From Mactromeris polynyma (lineage: Eukaryota > Mollusca > Bivalvia > Venerida > Mactridae), in contig JASFXZ010000038.1 in NCBI GenBank assembly GCA_032209605.1, positions 3,906,001 to 3,970,000 of the forward strand: a stretch of 64,000 nucleotides of DNA, read 5' to 3'. Below are positions 22,601 to 35,617 of this stretch, piece after piece. A program made the translations under genes and the position numbers. Every line of letters starts with the position of its first letter. Position 1 is the first letter of the stretch. Under the pieces are notes generated by a model. That model worked only from the letters and a program-made list of their open reading frames with translations, was not told the DNA's origin and did not search any database.

Positions 22601-25600
22601 CAAAATGGATGCAATTTTAGACATGATTTATGTCCCTTGATGTCAAAATGGCTGCCATTTTCGCGGAATATCAACCATTTTGAAATCAGGGGAAGTAATC
22701 CGTGCAGTAAATTTCCACCATTTTGAAAGAAGGGAGGCTACTCTGGTTTCGAATGGTCGCCAAGCAAGGTAGAGTTATGCATCCTGCTTAAAAATGGTCA
22801 CTATTATGAATGAGAGTAATGTCCCTTTATTACAAAATGGATGCAATTTTAGACATGATTTATGCGGAATATCAACCATTTTGAAATCAGGGGAGGTAAT
22901 CCATGCTGTAAATTTCCGCCATTTTGAAAGAAGGGATGCTACTCTTGTTTTGAATGTTCGCCTAAAAGGTACAGTTATGCCCCTTGCTTAAAATGGCCGC
23001 TATAATGAATGAGAGTAATGTCCCTTTATTACAAAATGGATGCAATTTTAGACATGATTTATGTCCCCTGATGTCAAAATGGCTGCCGAATATCAATCAT
23101 TTTGAAATCAGGGGAAGTAATCCGTGCTGTGAATTTCCACCATTTTGAACGAAGGGAGGCTACTCTTGTTTCGAATGGTCGTCAAGCAAGGTAGATTTAT
23201 GCATCCTGCTCAGAAATGGCCGCTATTATGAATGAGAGTAATGTCCCTTTATTACAAAATGGATGCAATTTTAGACATGATTTATGTCCCCTGATGTCAA
23301 AATGGCTGCCATTTTCGCGGAATATCAACCATTTTGAAATCAGGGGAAGTAATCCGTGCTGTTAATTTCCACCATTTTGTAATAAAGGGACATTACTCTT
23401 GTTTCGAATGGTCGCAAGAAAGGTAGAGTTATGCATCCTGCTTTAAAATGGCCGCTATTATGAATGAGAGTAATGTCCCTTTATTACAAAATGGATGCAA
23501 TTTTAGACATGATTTATGTCCCCTGATGTCAAAATGGCTGCTATTTTCGCGGAATATCAACCATTTTGAAATCAGGGGAAGTAATCCGTGCTGTTAATTT
23601 CCACCATTTTGAAAGAAGGGAGGCTACTCTTGTTTCGAATGGTCGCCAAGCAAGGTAGAGTTATGCATCCTGCTTAAAAATGGCCGCTATTATGAATGAG
23701 AGTAATGTCCCTTTATTACAAAATGGATGCAATTTTAGACATGGTTTATGTCCCCTAATGTCAAAATGGCTGCTATTTTCGCGGAATATCAACCATTTTG
23801 AAATCAGGGGAAGTAATCCGTGCTGTTAATTTCCACCATTTTGTAATAAAGGGACATTACTCTTGTTTCGAATGGTCGCATGAAAGGTAGAGTTATGCAT
23901 CCTGCTTTAAAATGGCCGCTATTATGAATGAGAGTAATGTCCCTTTATTACAAAATGAATACAATTTTAGACATGATTTATGTCCCCTGATGTCAAAATG
24001 GCTGCCATTTTCGCGGAATATCAACCATTTTGAAATCAGGGAAGTAATCCGTGCTGTTAATTTCCACCTTTTTGAAAGAAGGGAGGCTACTCTTGTTTCG
24101 AATGGTCGCCGAGCAAGGTAGAGTTATGCATCCTGCTTAAAAATGGCCGCTATTATGAATGAGAGTAATGTCCCTTTATTACAAAATGGATGCAATTTTA
24201 GACATGATTTATGTCCCTTGATGTCATAATGGCTGCCATTTTCGCGGAATATCAACCATTTTGAAATCAGGGGAAGTAATCCGTGCTGTTAATTTCCACC
24301 ATTTTGAAAGAAGGGAGGCTACTCTTGTTTCTAATGGTCGCCCAGCAAGGTAGAGTTATGCATCCTGCTTAAAAATGGCCGCTATTATGAATGAGAGTAA
24401 TGTCCCTTTATTACAAAATGGATGCAATTTTAGACATGATTTATGTCCCCTGATGTCAAAATGGCTGCTATTTTCGCGGAATATCAACCATTTTGAAATC
24501 AGGGGAAGTAATCCGTGCTGTTAATTTCCACCATTTTGTAATAAAGGGACATTACTCTTGTTTCGAATGGTCGCATGAAAGGTAGAGTTATGCATCCTGC
24601 TTTAAAATGGCCGCTATTATGAATGAGAGTAATGTCCCTTTATTACAAAATGAATACAATTTTAGACAGGATTTATGTCCCCTGATGTCAAATTGGCTGC
24701 CATTTTCGCGGAATATCAACCATTTTGAAATCAGGGGAAGTAATCCGTGCTGTTAATTTCCACCATTTTGAAAGAAGGGAGGCTACTCTTGTTTCGAATG
24801 GTCGCCAAGCAAGGTAGAGTTATGCATCCTGCTTAAAAATGGCCGCTATTATGAATGAGAGTAATGTCCCTTTATTACAAAATGGATGCAATTTTAGACA
24901 TGATTTATGTCCCCTGATGTCAAAATGGCTACTGTTTTCGCGGAATATCAACCATTTTGAAATCAGGGGAAGTAATCCGTGCTGTTAATTTCCACCATTT
25001 TGAAAGAAGGGAGGCTACTCTTGTTTCGAATGGTCGCCAAGCAAGGTAGAGTTATGCATCCTGCTTAAAAATGGCCGCAATTATGAATGAGAGTAATGTC
25101 CCTTTATTACAAAATGGATGCAATTTTAGACATGATTTATGTCCCCTGATGTCAAAATGGCTGCTATTTTCGCGGAATATCAACCATTTTGAAATCAGGG
25201 GAAGTAATCCGTGCTGTTAATTTCCACCATTTTGTAATAAAGGGACATTACTCTGTTTCGAATGGTCGCAAGAAAGGTAGAGTTATGCATCCTGCTTTAA
25301 AATGGCCGCTATTATGAATGAGAGTAATGTCCCTTTATTACAAAATGAATACAATTTTAGACATGATTTATGTCCCCTGATGTCAAAATGGCTGCCATTT
25401 TCGCGGAATATCAACCATTTTGAAATCAGGGGAAGTAATCCGTGCTGTTAATTTCCACCATTTCGAAAGAAGGGAGGCTACTCTTGTTTCGAATGGTCGC
25501 CGAGCAAGGTAGAGTTATGCATCCTGCTTAAAAATGGCCGCTATTATGAATGAGAGTAATGTCCCTTTATTACAAAATGGATGCAATTTTAGACATGATT

Positions 25601-28600
25601 TATGTCCCTTGATGTCATAATGGCTGCCATTTTCGCGTAATATCAACCATTTTGAAATCAGGGGAAGTAATCCGTGCTGTTAATTTCCACCATTTTGAAA
25701 GAAGGGAGGCTACTCTTGTTTCGAATGGTCGCCAAGCAAGGTAGAGTTATGCATCCTGCTTAAAAATGGCCGCTATTATGAATGAGAGTAATGTCCCTTT
25801 ATTACAAAATGGATGCAATTTTAGACATGATTTATGTCCCCTGATGTCAAAATGGCTGCTATTTTCGCGGAATATCAACCATTTTGAAATCAGGGGAAGT
25901 AATCCGTGCTGTTAATTTCCACCATTTTGAAAGAAGGGAGGCTACTCTTGTTTCGAATGGTCGCCAAGCAAGGTAGAGTTATGCATCCTGCTTAAAAATG
26001 GCCGCTATTATGAATGAGAGTAATGTCCCTTTATTACAAAATGGATGCAATTTTAGACATGATTTATGTCCCCTGATGTCAAAATGGCTGCCATTTTCGC
26101 GGAATATCAACCATTTTGAAATCAGGGGAAGTAATCCGTGCTGTTAATTTCCACCATTTTGAAAGAAGGGAGGCTACTCTTGTTTCGAATGGTCGCCAAG
26201 CAAGGTAGAGTTATGCATCCTGCTTAAAAATGGCCGCTATTATGAATGAGAGTAATGTCCCTTTATTACAAAATGGATGCAATTTTAGACATGATTTATG
26301 TCCCCTGATGTCAAAATGGCTGCTATTTTCGCGGAATATCAACCATTTTGAAATCAGGGGAAGTAATCCGTGCTGTTAATTTCCACCATTTTGTAATAAA
26401 GGGACATTACTCTTGTTTCGAATGGTCGCAAGAAAGGTAGAGTTATGCATCCTGCTTTAAAATGGCCGCTATTATGAATGAGAGTAATGTCCCTTTATTA
26501 CAAAATGGATGCAATTTTAGACATGATTTATGTCCCCTGATGTCAAAATGGCTGCTATTTTCGCGGAATATCAACCATTTTGAAATCAGGGGAAGTAATC
26601 CGTGCTGTTAATTTCCACCATTTTGTAATAAAGGGACATTACTCTTGTTTCGAATGGTCGCCGAGCAAGGTAGAGTTATGCATCCTGCTTTAAAATGGCC
26701 GCTATTATGAATGAGAGTAATGTCCCTTTATTACAAAATGAATGCAATTTTAGACATGATTTATGTCCCTTGATGTCATAATGGCTGCCATTTTCGCGGA
26801 ATATCAACCATTTTGAAATCAGGGGAAGTAATCCGTGCTGTTAATTTCCACCATTTTGAAAGAAGGGAGGCTACTCTTGTTTCGAATGGTCGTCAAGCAA
26901 TGTAGATTTATGCATCCTGCTCAGAAATGGCCGCTATTATGAATGAGAGTAATGTCCCTTTATTGCAAAATGGATGCAATTTTAGACATGATTTATGTCC
27001 CCTGATGTCAAAATGGCTGCCATTTTCGCGGAATATCAACCATTTTGAAATCGGGGGAAGTAATCCGTGCTGTAAATTTCCACCATTTTGAAAGAAGGGA
27101 GGCTACTCTTGTTTTGAATGGTGGCCTAAAAGGTACAGTTATGCCCCCTGCTTAAAATGGCCGCAATAATGAATGAGAGTAATGTCCCTTAATTACAAAA
27201 TGGATGCAATTTTAGACATGATTTATGTCTTTTGATGTCAAAATGGCTGCCATTTTCGCGGAATATCAACCATTTTGAAATCAGGGGAAGTAATCCGTGC
27301 AGTAAATTTCCACCATTTTGAAAGAAGGGAGGCTACTCTTGTTTCGAATGGTCGCCAAGCAAGGTAGAGTTACGCATCCTGCTTAAAAATGGCCGCAATT
27401 ATGAATGAGAGTAATGTCCCTTTATTACAAAATGGATGCAATTTTAGACATGATTTATGTCCCCTGATGTCAAAATGGCTGCTATTTTCGCGGAATATCA
27501 ACCATTTTGAAATCAGGGGAAGTAATCCGTGCTGTTAATTTCCACCATTTTGTAATAAAGGGACATTACTCTTGTTTCGAATGGTCGCATGAAAGGTAGA
27601 GTTATGCATCCTGCTTTAAAATGGCCGCTATTATGAATGAGAGTAATGTCCCTTTATTACAAAATGAATACAATTTTAGACATGATTTATGTCCCCTGAT
27701 GTCAAAATGGCTGCCATTTTCGCGGAATATCAACCATTTTGAAATCAGGGGAAGTAATCCGTGCTGTTAATTTCCACCTTTTTGAAAGAAGGGAGGCTAC
27801 TCTTGTTTCGAATGGTCGCCGAGCAAGGTAGAGTTATGCATCCTGCTTAAAAATGGCCGCTATTATGAATGAGAGTAATGTCCCTTTATTACAAAATGGA
27901 TGCAATTTTAGACATGATTTATGTCCCTTGATGTCATAATGGCTGCCATTTTCGCGGAATATCAACCATTTTGAAATCAGGGGAAGTAATCCGTGCTGTT
28001 AATTTCCACCATTTTGAAAGAAGGGAGGCTACTCTTGTTTCTAATGGTCGCCAAGCAAGGTTGAGTTATGCATCCTGCTTAAAAATGGCCGCTATTATGA
28101 ATGAGAGTAATGTCCCTTTATTACAAAATGGATGCAATTTTAGACATGATTTATGTCCCCTGATGTCAAAATGGCTGCTATTTTCGCGGAATATCAACCA
28201 TTTTGAAATCAGGGGAAGTAATCCGTGCTGTTAATTTCCACCATTTCGTAATAAAGGGACATTACTCTTGTTTCGAATGGTCGCATGAAAGGTAGAGTTA
28301 TGCATCCTGCTTTAAAAATGCCGCTATTATGAATGAGAGTAATGTCCCTTTATTACAAAATGAATACAATTTTAGACAGGATTTTTGTCCCCTGATGTCA
28401 AATTGGCTGCCATTTTCGCGGAATATCAACCATTTTGAAATCAGGGGAAGTAATCCGTGCTGTTAATTTCCACCATTTTGAAAGAAGGGAGGCTACTCTT
28501 GTTTCGAATGGTCTCCAAGCAAGGTAGAGTTATGCCTCCTGCATTTAAATGACCGCTTTTATGAATGAGTGTAATGTCCCTTTATTTCAAAATGGATGCC

Positions 28601-30112
28601 TTTTAAGACATGATTTATGTCCCCTGATGTCAAAATGGTAACAATGTTCGCGAACTATCCACCATTTTGAAATCAGGGGAAGTAATCCATGCTGTTAATT
28701 TCCGCCATTTTGAAAGAAGGGAGGCTACTCTTGTTTCGAATGGTCGCCTAGAAGGTACAGTTATGCGCCCTGTTTAAAATGGCCGCTATAATGAATGAGA
28801 GTAATGTCCCTTTATTACAAAATGGATGCAATTTTAGACATGATTTATGTCCCCTGATGTCAAAATGGCTGCCATTTTCGCGGACTATCAACCATTTTGA
28901 AATCAGGGAAGTAATCGATGCTGTAAATTTCCGCCATTTTGAAAGTAGGGCGGCTTCTCTTGTTTCGAATGGTCGCCTAAAAGGTGCAGTTATGCATCCT
29001 GCTTAAAAATGGCCGCTATTATGAATGAGAGTAATGTCCTTTTATTACAAAATGGATGCAAATTTAGACATGATAAATGTCCCCTGATGTCAAAATGGCT
29101 GCCATTTTCGCGGAATATCAACCATTTTGAAATCGGGGGAAGTAATCCGTGCTGTAAATTTCCACCATTTTGAAAGAAGGGAGGCTACTCTTGTTTTGAA
29201 TGGTCGCCTAAAAGGTACAGTTATGCCCCCTGCTTAAAATGGCCGCTATAATGAATGAGAGTAATGTCCCTTTATTACAAAATGGATGCAATTTTAGACA
29301 TGATTTATGCGGAATATCAACCATTTTGAAATCAGGGGAGGTAATCCATGCTGTAAATTTCCGCCATTTTGAAAGAAGGGAGGCTACTCTTGTTTTGAAT
29401 GGTCGCCTTAAAGGTACAGTTATGCCCCTTGCTTAAAATGGCCGCTATAATGAATGAGAGTAATGTCCCTATATTACAAAATGGATGCAATCTTAGACAT
29501 GATTTATGTCCCCTGATGTCAAAATGGCTGCCATTTTTGTGGAATATCCACCATTTTGAGATTAGGGGAAATAATCCAGGCTGTAAATTTCCACCATTTT
29601 GAAAGAAGGGAGGCTACTCTTGTTTTGAATGGTCGCCTAAAAGGTACAGTTATGCCCCCTGCTTAAAATAGCCGCTATAATGAATGAGAGTAATGTCCCT
29701 TTATTACAAAATGGATGCAACTTAAGACATGAGTGATGTCCCCTGATGTCAAAAAGCAGATATATTTGCGGAATATCCACCATTTTGAAATCTGAGGAAG
29801 TAATCCATGCTGTAATATTCCACCATTTTGAAAGAAGGGATGCTACTTTTGTTTCGAGTGGTCGCCTAGAACGTAGAATTATGCCCTCTCCTTTAAAATG
29901 GCCGCTATTATGAATGAGGGTAATGTCCCTTTACTACAAAATGGATGTAATTTTAGACATGATTAATGTCCCCTGATGTCAAAAATTACTGCCATTTTCG
30001 CGGAATATCAACCATTTTGAAATCAAGGGGAAATCCGTGCTGTTAATTTCCACCATTTCGAAAGAAGGGAGGCTACTGTTGTTTCGAATGGTCGCCAAGC
30101 CAGGTAGAGTTA
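19690..30112 (+). repeat. 231-bp satellite array, about 45 copies
   Basis: Each unit contains, in order, 'aatggccgctattatgaatg', 'agtaatgtccctttattac', 'atgcaattttagacatgatt', 'gtcaaaatggctgccatttt', 'cgcggaatatcaaccatttt', 'ggggaagtaatccgtgctgt', 'ttccaccattttgaaag' and a variable 'ggtcgccaagcaagg'. Units are about 231 bp, highly similar in the middle and diverged at both ends (before 19820 and after about 28500). A subset replaces 'gaaagaagggaggctactc' by 'gtaataaagggacattactc'. Short open frames (MNESNVPLLQNG...) recur because the unit is repeated and are not evidence of coding. Confidence 0.93.
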
Positions 30113-31713
30113 CATGTGACTTTCGTGGCTACTACCATATTATAGACATGTGACTTTCGTGGCTACTGCCATATTATAGACATGTGACTTTCGTGGCTAC
30201 TGCCATATTATAGACATGTGACTTTCGTGGCTACCGCCGTATTATAGACATGTGACTTTCGTGGCTACTATCATATTACAGATATGTGACTTTCGTGGCT
30301 ACTACAATATTACAGACATGTGACTTTCGTGGCTACTATCATATTTAATCATTATAGGCGTGTTACTTTCGTGGCTACTACAATATTACAGACATGTGAC
30401 TTTCGTGGCTACTGCCATATTATAGACTTGCGACTTTCGTGGCTACTGTCATATTACAGACATGTGACTTTCGTGGCTACTACAATATTACAGACTTGTG
30501 ACTTTCGTGGCTACTGCCATATTATTGATATGTGACTTTCGTGGCTACTATCATATTTAATCATTATAGGCGTGTTACTTTCGTGGCTACTGCCATATTA
30601 TAGACTTGTGACTTTCGTGGCTACTGCCATATTATAGACTTGTGACTTTCGTGGCTACTGTCATATTATAGACTTGTGATTTCGTGGCTACTATCATATT
30701 TAATCATTATAGGCGTGTTACTTTCGTGACTACTGCCATATTATAGACATGTGACTTTCGTGGCTACTACCATAGTATAGACATGTGACTTTCGTGGCTA
30801 CTGCCATATTATAGACATGTGACTTTCGTGGCTACTGCCATAGTATAGACATGTGACTTTCGTGGCTACTACCATATTATAGACATGTGACTTTCGTGGC
30901 TACTACCAGAGTATAGACATGTGACTTTCGTGGCTACTACCATAGTATAGACATGTGACTTTCGTGGCTACTACCATATTATAGACATGTGCCTTTCGTG
31001 GCTACTACCATATTATAGACATGTGACTTTCGTGGCTACTACCATAGTATAGACATGTGACTTTCGTGGCTACTGCCATATTACAGATATGTGACTTTCG
31101 TGGCTACTGCCATATTTGATAATTATAGGCGTGTTACTTTCGTGGCTACTACAATATTATTGACATGTGACTTTCGTGGCTACTGCCATATTATAGACAT
31201 GTGACTTTCGTGGCTACTGCCATATTATAGACATGTGACTTTCGTGGCTACTGCCATAATATAGACATGTGACTTTCGTGGCTACTGCCATATTATAGAC
31301 ATGTGACTTTCGTGGCTACTACCATATTATAGACATGTGTCTTGCGTGGCTACTACCATAGTATAGACATGTGACTTTCGTGGCTACTGCCATATTATAG
31401 ACATGTGACTTTCAAATTCGTGGCTACTGCCATATTATAGACATGTGACTTTCGTGGCTTCTGCCATATTATAGACATGTGTCTTGCGTGGCTACTACCA
31501 TATTATACACATGTGACTTTCAAATTCGTGGCTACTGCCATATTATAGACATGTGACTTTCGTGGCTACTGCCATATTATAGACATGTGTCTTGCGTGGC
31601 TACTACCATAGTATAGACATGTGACTTTCGTGGCTACTGCCATATTATAGACATGTGACTTTCGTGGCTACTACCATATTATAGACATGTGTCTTGCGTG
31701 GCTACTACCATAG
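30108..31713 (+). repeat. 34-bp satellite array, about 47 copies
   Basis: The unit is 'acatgtgactttcgtggcta' + 'ctgccatattatag'. A sporadic longer variant carries 'atttaatcattataggcgtg'. It abuts the 231-bp satellite directly (junction at about 30108-30112) and ends at the TA where the next element begins. Confidence 0.9.
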
Positions 31714-31715
31714 TA

Positions 31716-34700
31716 GGGGAGACCGGGGCGAAGTGTTACATTTTTCAAAGATTTTAAATTATAGATAATATAAACTCGTTTACAACAATGTAACTAAGGT
31801 TTCTATAATAAACAACGAAAATTTAATCATAAAATGTATTTAATAACATAAATAAACTATTTATTTACAATTTAGAACTCGTTGAAATTGTCGAGTATAT
31901 GTAACACTTTGCCCCAAGATTTGGGGCAAAGTGTTATAGTCCTTGGTGCAAAATGCTACACCATAAATATATTTAATTTTCAACAAAAACATATGGTAAC
32001 TAATGACAATAAATAAAACTGAGTGCATATAATAGTACAGTTCAATGTCTCAACAAAGAAAAACACATCGCCTATGACCACAGATGAACCATGTAAGCTG
32101 TTCCAACATGAGGTAAGCTGAACTCACATGACATAAACTGTTTCAACATAAGGTAAGCCGTACCAACACCAGGTAAGCTGTACCAACAAGACATAAGCTG
32201 TACCAACAAGACATAAGCTGTATCAACAGCACATAAGATGTACCAACATGACACTCGGTGTACCAACATGACATAAGCTGTATCAACATGACATAAGATG
32301 TACCAACATGACATAAGATGTACCAACATGACATAAGCTGTACCAACATGACATAAGCTGTATCAACATGACATAATCTGTACCAACATGACATAATATG
32401 TACCAACATGACATAAGATGTACCAACATGACATAAGATGTATCAACATGACATAAGATGTACCAACATGACATTCGCTGTACCAACATAACATAAGATG
32501 TAACAACATGAAATAATCTGTACCAACATGACAAAAGCTGTACGAACATGACATAATATGTCTCAACATGACATAAACTGTACCAACATGACATAAACTG
32601 TACCAATACAATATAAACTGTATCAAGAGCAGGTAAGCTGTACCAACATGACATAAGTTGTACCAACACCAGGTAAGCTGTACCAACATGACATAAGTTG
32701 TACCAACACCAGGTTAGTTGTATCAACATGACATAAGCTGTACCAACATGACATAAGTTGTACCAACACCAGGTAAGTTGTATCAACATGACATAAGCTG
32801 TACCAACACCAGGTAAGTTGTATCAACATCAGGTAAGATGTACCAACATGACATAAGCTGTACCCACATGACATAAGATGTACCAACATGACTCAAACTG
32901 TGCCAACACCAGGTAAGTTGTACCAACATTAGGTAAGCTGTACCAACACCAGGTAAGTTGTACCAACATCAGGTAAGCTGTACCAACACCAGGTAAGTTG
33001 TACCAACATCAGGTAAGCTGTACCAACACCAGGTAAGTTGTACCAACATCAGGTAAGCTGTACCAACACCAGGTAAGCTGTACCAACATGACATAAACTG
33101 TACCAACATCAGGTAAGCTGTACCAACATGACATAATATGTACCAACATGACTCAAACTGTGCCAACACCAGGTAAGTTGTACCAACACCAGGTAAGCTG
33201 TACCAACATCAGGTAAGCTGTACCAACATCAGGTAAGTTGTACCAACATCGGGTAAGCTGTACCAACATGACATAAACTGTACTAACATCAGGTAGGTTG
33301 CACCAACATCCGGTAAGCAGTACCAACATGACATAAACTGTACTAACATCAGGTAAGCAGTACCAACATGACATAAACTGTACTAACATCAGGTAAGCAG
33401 TACCAACATGACATAAACTGTACCAACATCAGATAAGCAGTACCAACATCAGGTAAGTTGCACCAACATCGGGTAAGCTGTACCAACATGACATAAACTG
33501 TACTAACATCAGGTAGGTTGCACCAACATCCGGTAAGCAGTACCAACATGACATAAACTGTACTAACATCAGGTAAGCAGTACCAACATGACATAAACTG
33601 TACTAACATCAGGTAAGCAGTACCAACATGACATAAACTGTACCAACATCAGATAAGCAGTACCAACATCAGGTAAGTTGCACCAACATCAGGTAAGCAG
33701 TACCAACATGACATAGTCTGTACCAAGAGCAGGTAAGGTGTACCAAGAGCAGGTAAGCTGTACCAACATCACATAAGCTGTATCAACATCAGTTGGCTGT
33801 ACTAACAGCACGTAAACTGGTACCAACATGATACAAACTGTACCAACATCCGGTGAAGTATATCGCCATAAGTTAAATATAAACCAAATCATCATCATGT
33901 TAACACTATCAGTATTTTAAACATATCACACATGTTCTGTATCTCCGCCATATACAGTCCCAACCCCGGATGAGAAAGGCTAAGACACGGACTTCATTGG
34001 GGCTCAGACCAAAATACACATTACGTGCAGTTTTTAGATAACGTTGCAACATGTTCTCATGGGCATCTGTTAAAACTGGCTCAAAATATCGATCTGAGAA
34101 GCTATCAAAATTATCAGTTCCATATTTATTTGCTTTTTGATGTCATGGGGTTGATTTTAATCTGTTTGGCAACTGATCGGATACTTTGTCCATATATACT
34201 ACATCGTTAAATCCCCCTTTAATGACATCTGCATGAACGTTCCTGGCGGTGTTTTCTTTTTTAGTTTCGAACCATTCTACAAAGACAATAATTGACAGAT
34301 CTACTCGATCTAATTATTTGTACTTGAGATCTCTATTGAATAATGATAATTTAATGTTAAGTTAAAAGTAGATCTATACGTTATCAACAGTAAAACATAT
34401 TAAACGTAAGTTTACAAATATTCAGTGGTAGTTTTCTGTAGCTAGATATATGTACACGGGGCATAGTGTTACATTGTAACGCTATGCCCCGGGTATCATG
34501 TAACACATTGCCCCTAACAATCTGATGGAAATACAAACATCCTTGGGTAAAAACCAAGGTAGACCGGATCACGATTCATTCTGCGACGTCATGCCTATAA
34601 CGTACCCTAATGTAACATATAAGCTAAATTATCAGCAAAGTCATGAATTTAAAGGAAATCGATATTTTCCAAATTTATGAAAATTTACTTACATAACCGG

Positions 34701-34882
34701 ATATGCGTTGACTTATCACTGATACTTTATTATCGACTGGAAATGTCCACGACCGATCAGATAAAATGGCTACACCAAAAGTACTTTAAACTACAATGGT
34801 TATGATGTAATAAATAACGTCATTTGTTTGAAAATTTAAACGTAACACTTTACCCCGTGTAACATTGTGCCCCGGTCTCCCC
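31716..34882. mobile_element. 3.17-kb TA-flanked terminal-inverted-repeat element carrying a 20-bp satellite
   Basis: The left end ggggagaccggggc is repeated inverted at the right end gccccggtctcccc, with TA on both outer sides, which points to a Tc1/mariner-type insertion. The subterminal parts repeat a GGGGCAAAGTGTTAC-like motif several times, including large palindromes at 31901-31937 and 34457-34491. No transposase frame is visible. More than half of the element is a 20-bp tandem array (32090-33855). Confidence 0.7.
32090..33855 (+). repeat. 20-bp satellite array, about 88 copies
   Basis: There are two monomer types: 'taccaacatgacataagctg' and 'taccaacaccaggtaagctg' (or ...gttg). Spacing is almost exactly 20 bp throughout. 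The first third is mostly type 1, the middle mostly type 2, and from about 33241 the types alternate in a higher-order unit of 11 monomers (220 bp; 33241 and 33461 begin the same pattern). Long minus-strand open frames (MSCWYSL...) arise because 60 bp equals 20 codons. They are not genes. Confidence 0.92.
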
Positions 34883-35320
34883 TATGATAAAATGTATAAA
34901 TAAAACATCTAGATCTACTTGACGTTACTTGAATTTAAGGTGGACAATTTGGTCCCACATTTAAGAAACAGTGCGTTACTAAATATCAGTTCAAAAGAAT
35001 GTAATCTTTTCCGCAAAAATTCGACAAATGAAGTTAGCGCCTTAGGCTAAACCGTTAGAATTTTCTTTGTGCGCACGCGTCAAGACCTTTATCACGTGTT
35101 TACACATTACTGGTTACCCGCACAAAAAAGGTGAGCGCAAGTCCTTAGATAACGCTGTGCAACCTGGGAACCAGAAATTAACAAACGAAATGGTGTTGAT
35201 GATTTGATAAAAGTTGTCCTTAAGTAAAACCGTGTCTAAACAAACAACAAAAGGAAACTTAAAGGAAAAGATCGTGGCAAACGGATTTTAAACAGTTATA
35301 TTTCAATTTAGGACAACAAG
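34883..35320 (+). promoter_or_regulatory. Upstream region of the coiled-coil gene
   Basis: It contains a CACGTG E-box (35093-35098, within atcacgtgtttac) and a GC-rich patch 'gcgcacgcgtcaagacc', the only such patch for kilobases. 'tttcaatttag' just before the ATG could be an acceptor of a 5' UTR intron. The transcription start cannot be placed. Confidence 0.3.
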
Positions 35321-35617
35321 ATGGCGTCTAGACGGAGTGAGAGACGCGTAACGAGGTCGACTAATACAAACACTCGGCCAGCAAAAACAGAAACGGACGT
35401 TCTTGCGGACATGAAAACAGAACTACAACAAACGGAGATACGATTCAGAAAAGCGTGCAATCAGATTAATTTATTGAACAGAAAAATGGAAAGCATTCAT
35501 AAACGATATAACTGTGCAAAGAAAAACAATCACCGAGTGTTCAGATACAAATTGAGATTAAGACTGGCTGTTGTTGAAGGTCTAAGAAATATGTATTACG
35601 AATATGCAAATAAAAAG
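35321..35617 (+). CDS. Coiled-coil gene, exon 1
   Basis: It encodes 99 complete codons, ending ...YANKK before the donor AAG|gtaatt. Reading on into the intron stays open to 35743 and would give a hydrophobic tail. The exon 2 match in phase and acidic content favours splicing. Confidence 0.72.

Noticed and set aside
22794..29602. Recurrent open frames MNESNVPLLQNGCNF... in the 231-bp satellite
   Set aside because: The frame recurs because the monomer recurs. It is broken in most monomers and shows no selection for coding.
30108..31713. CRISPR-like array (34-bp regular repeats)
   Set aside because: There are no unique spacers. The whole unit repeats head to tail, so it is a satellite in a eukaryotic genome.
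32072..33898. Long minus-strand open frames of Cys/Trp/Tyr-rich repeats (MSCWYSL...)
   Set aside because: They are produced by the 20-bp satellite, whose 60-bp period equals 20 codons in every frame. No start context, splice signals or non-repeat sequence support a gene.
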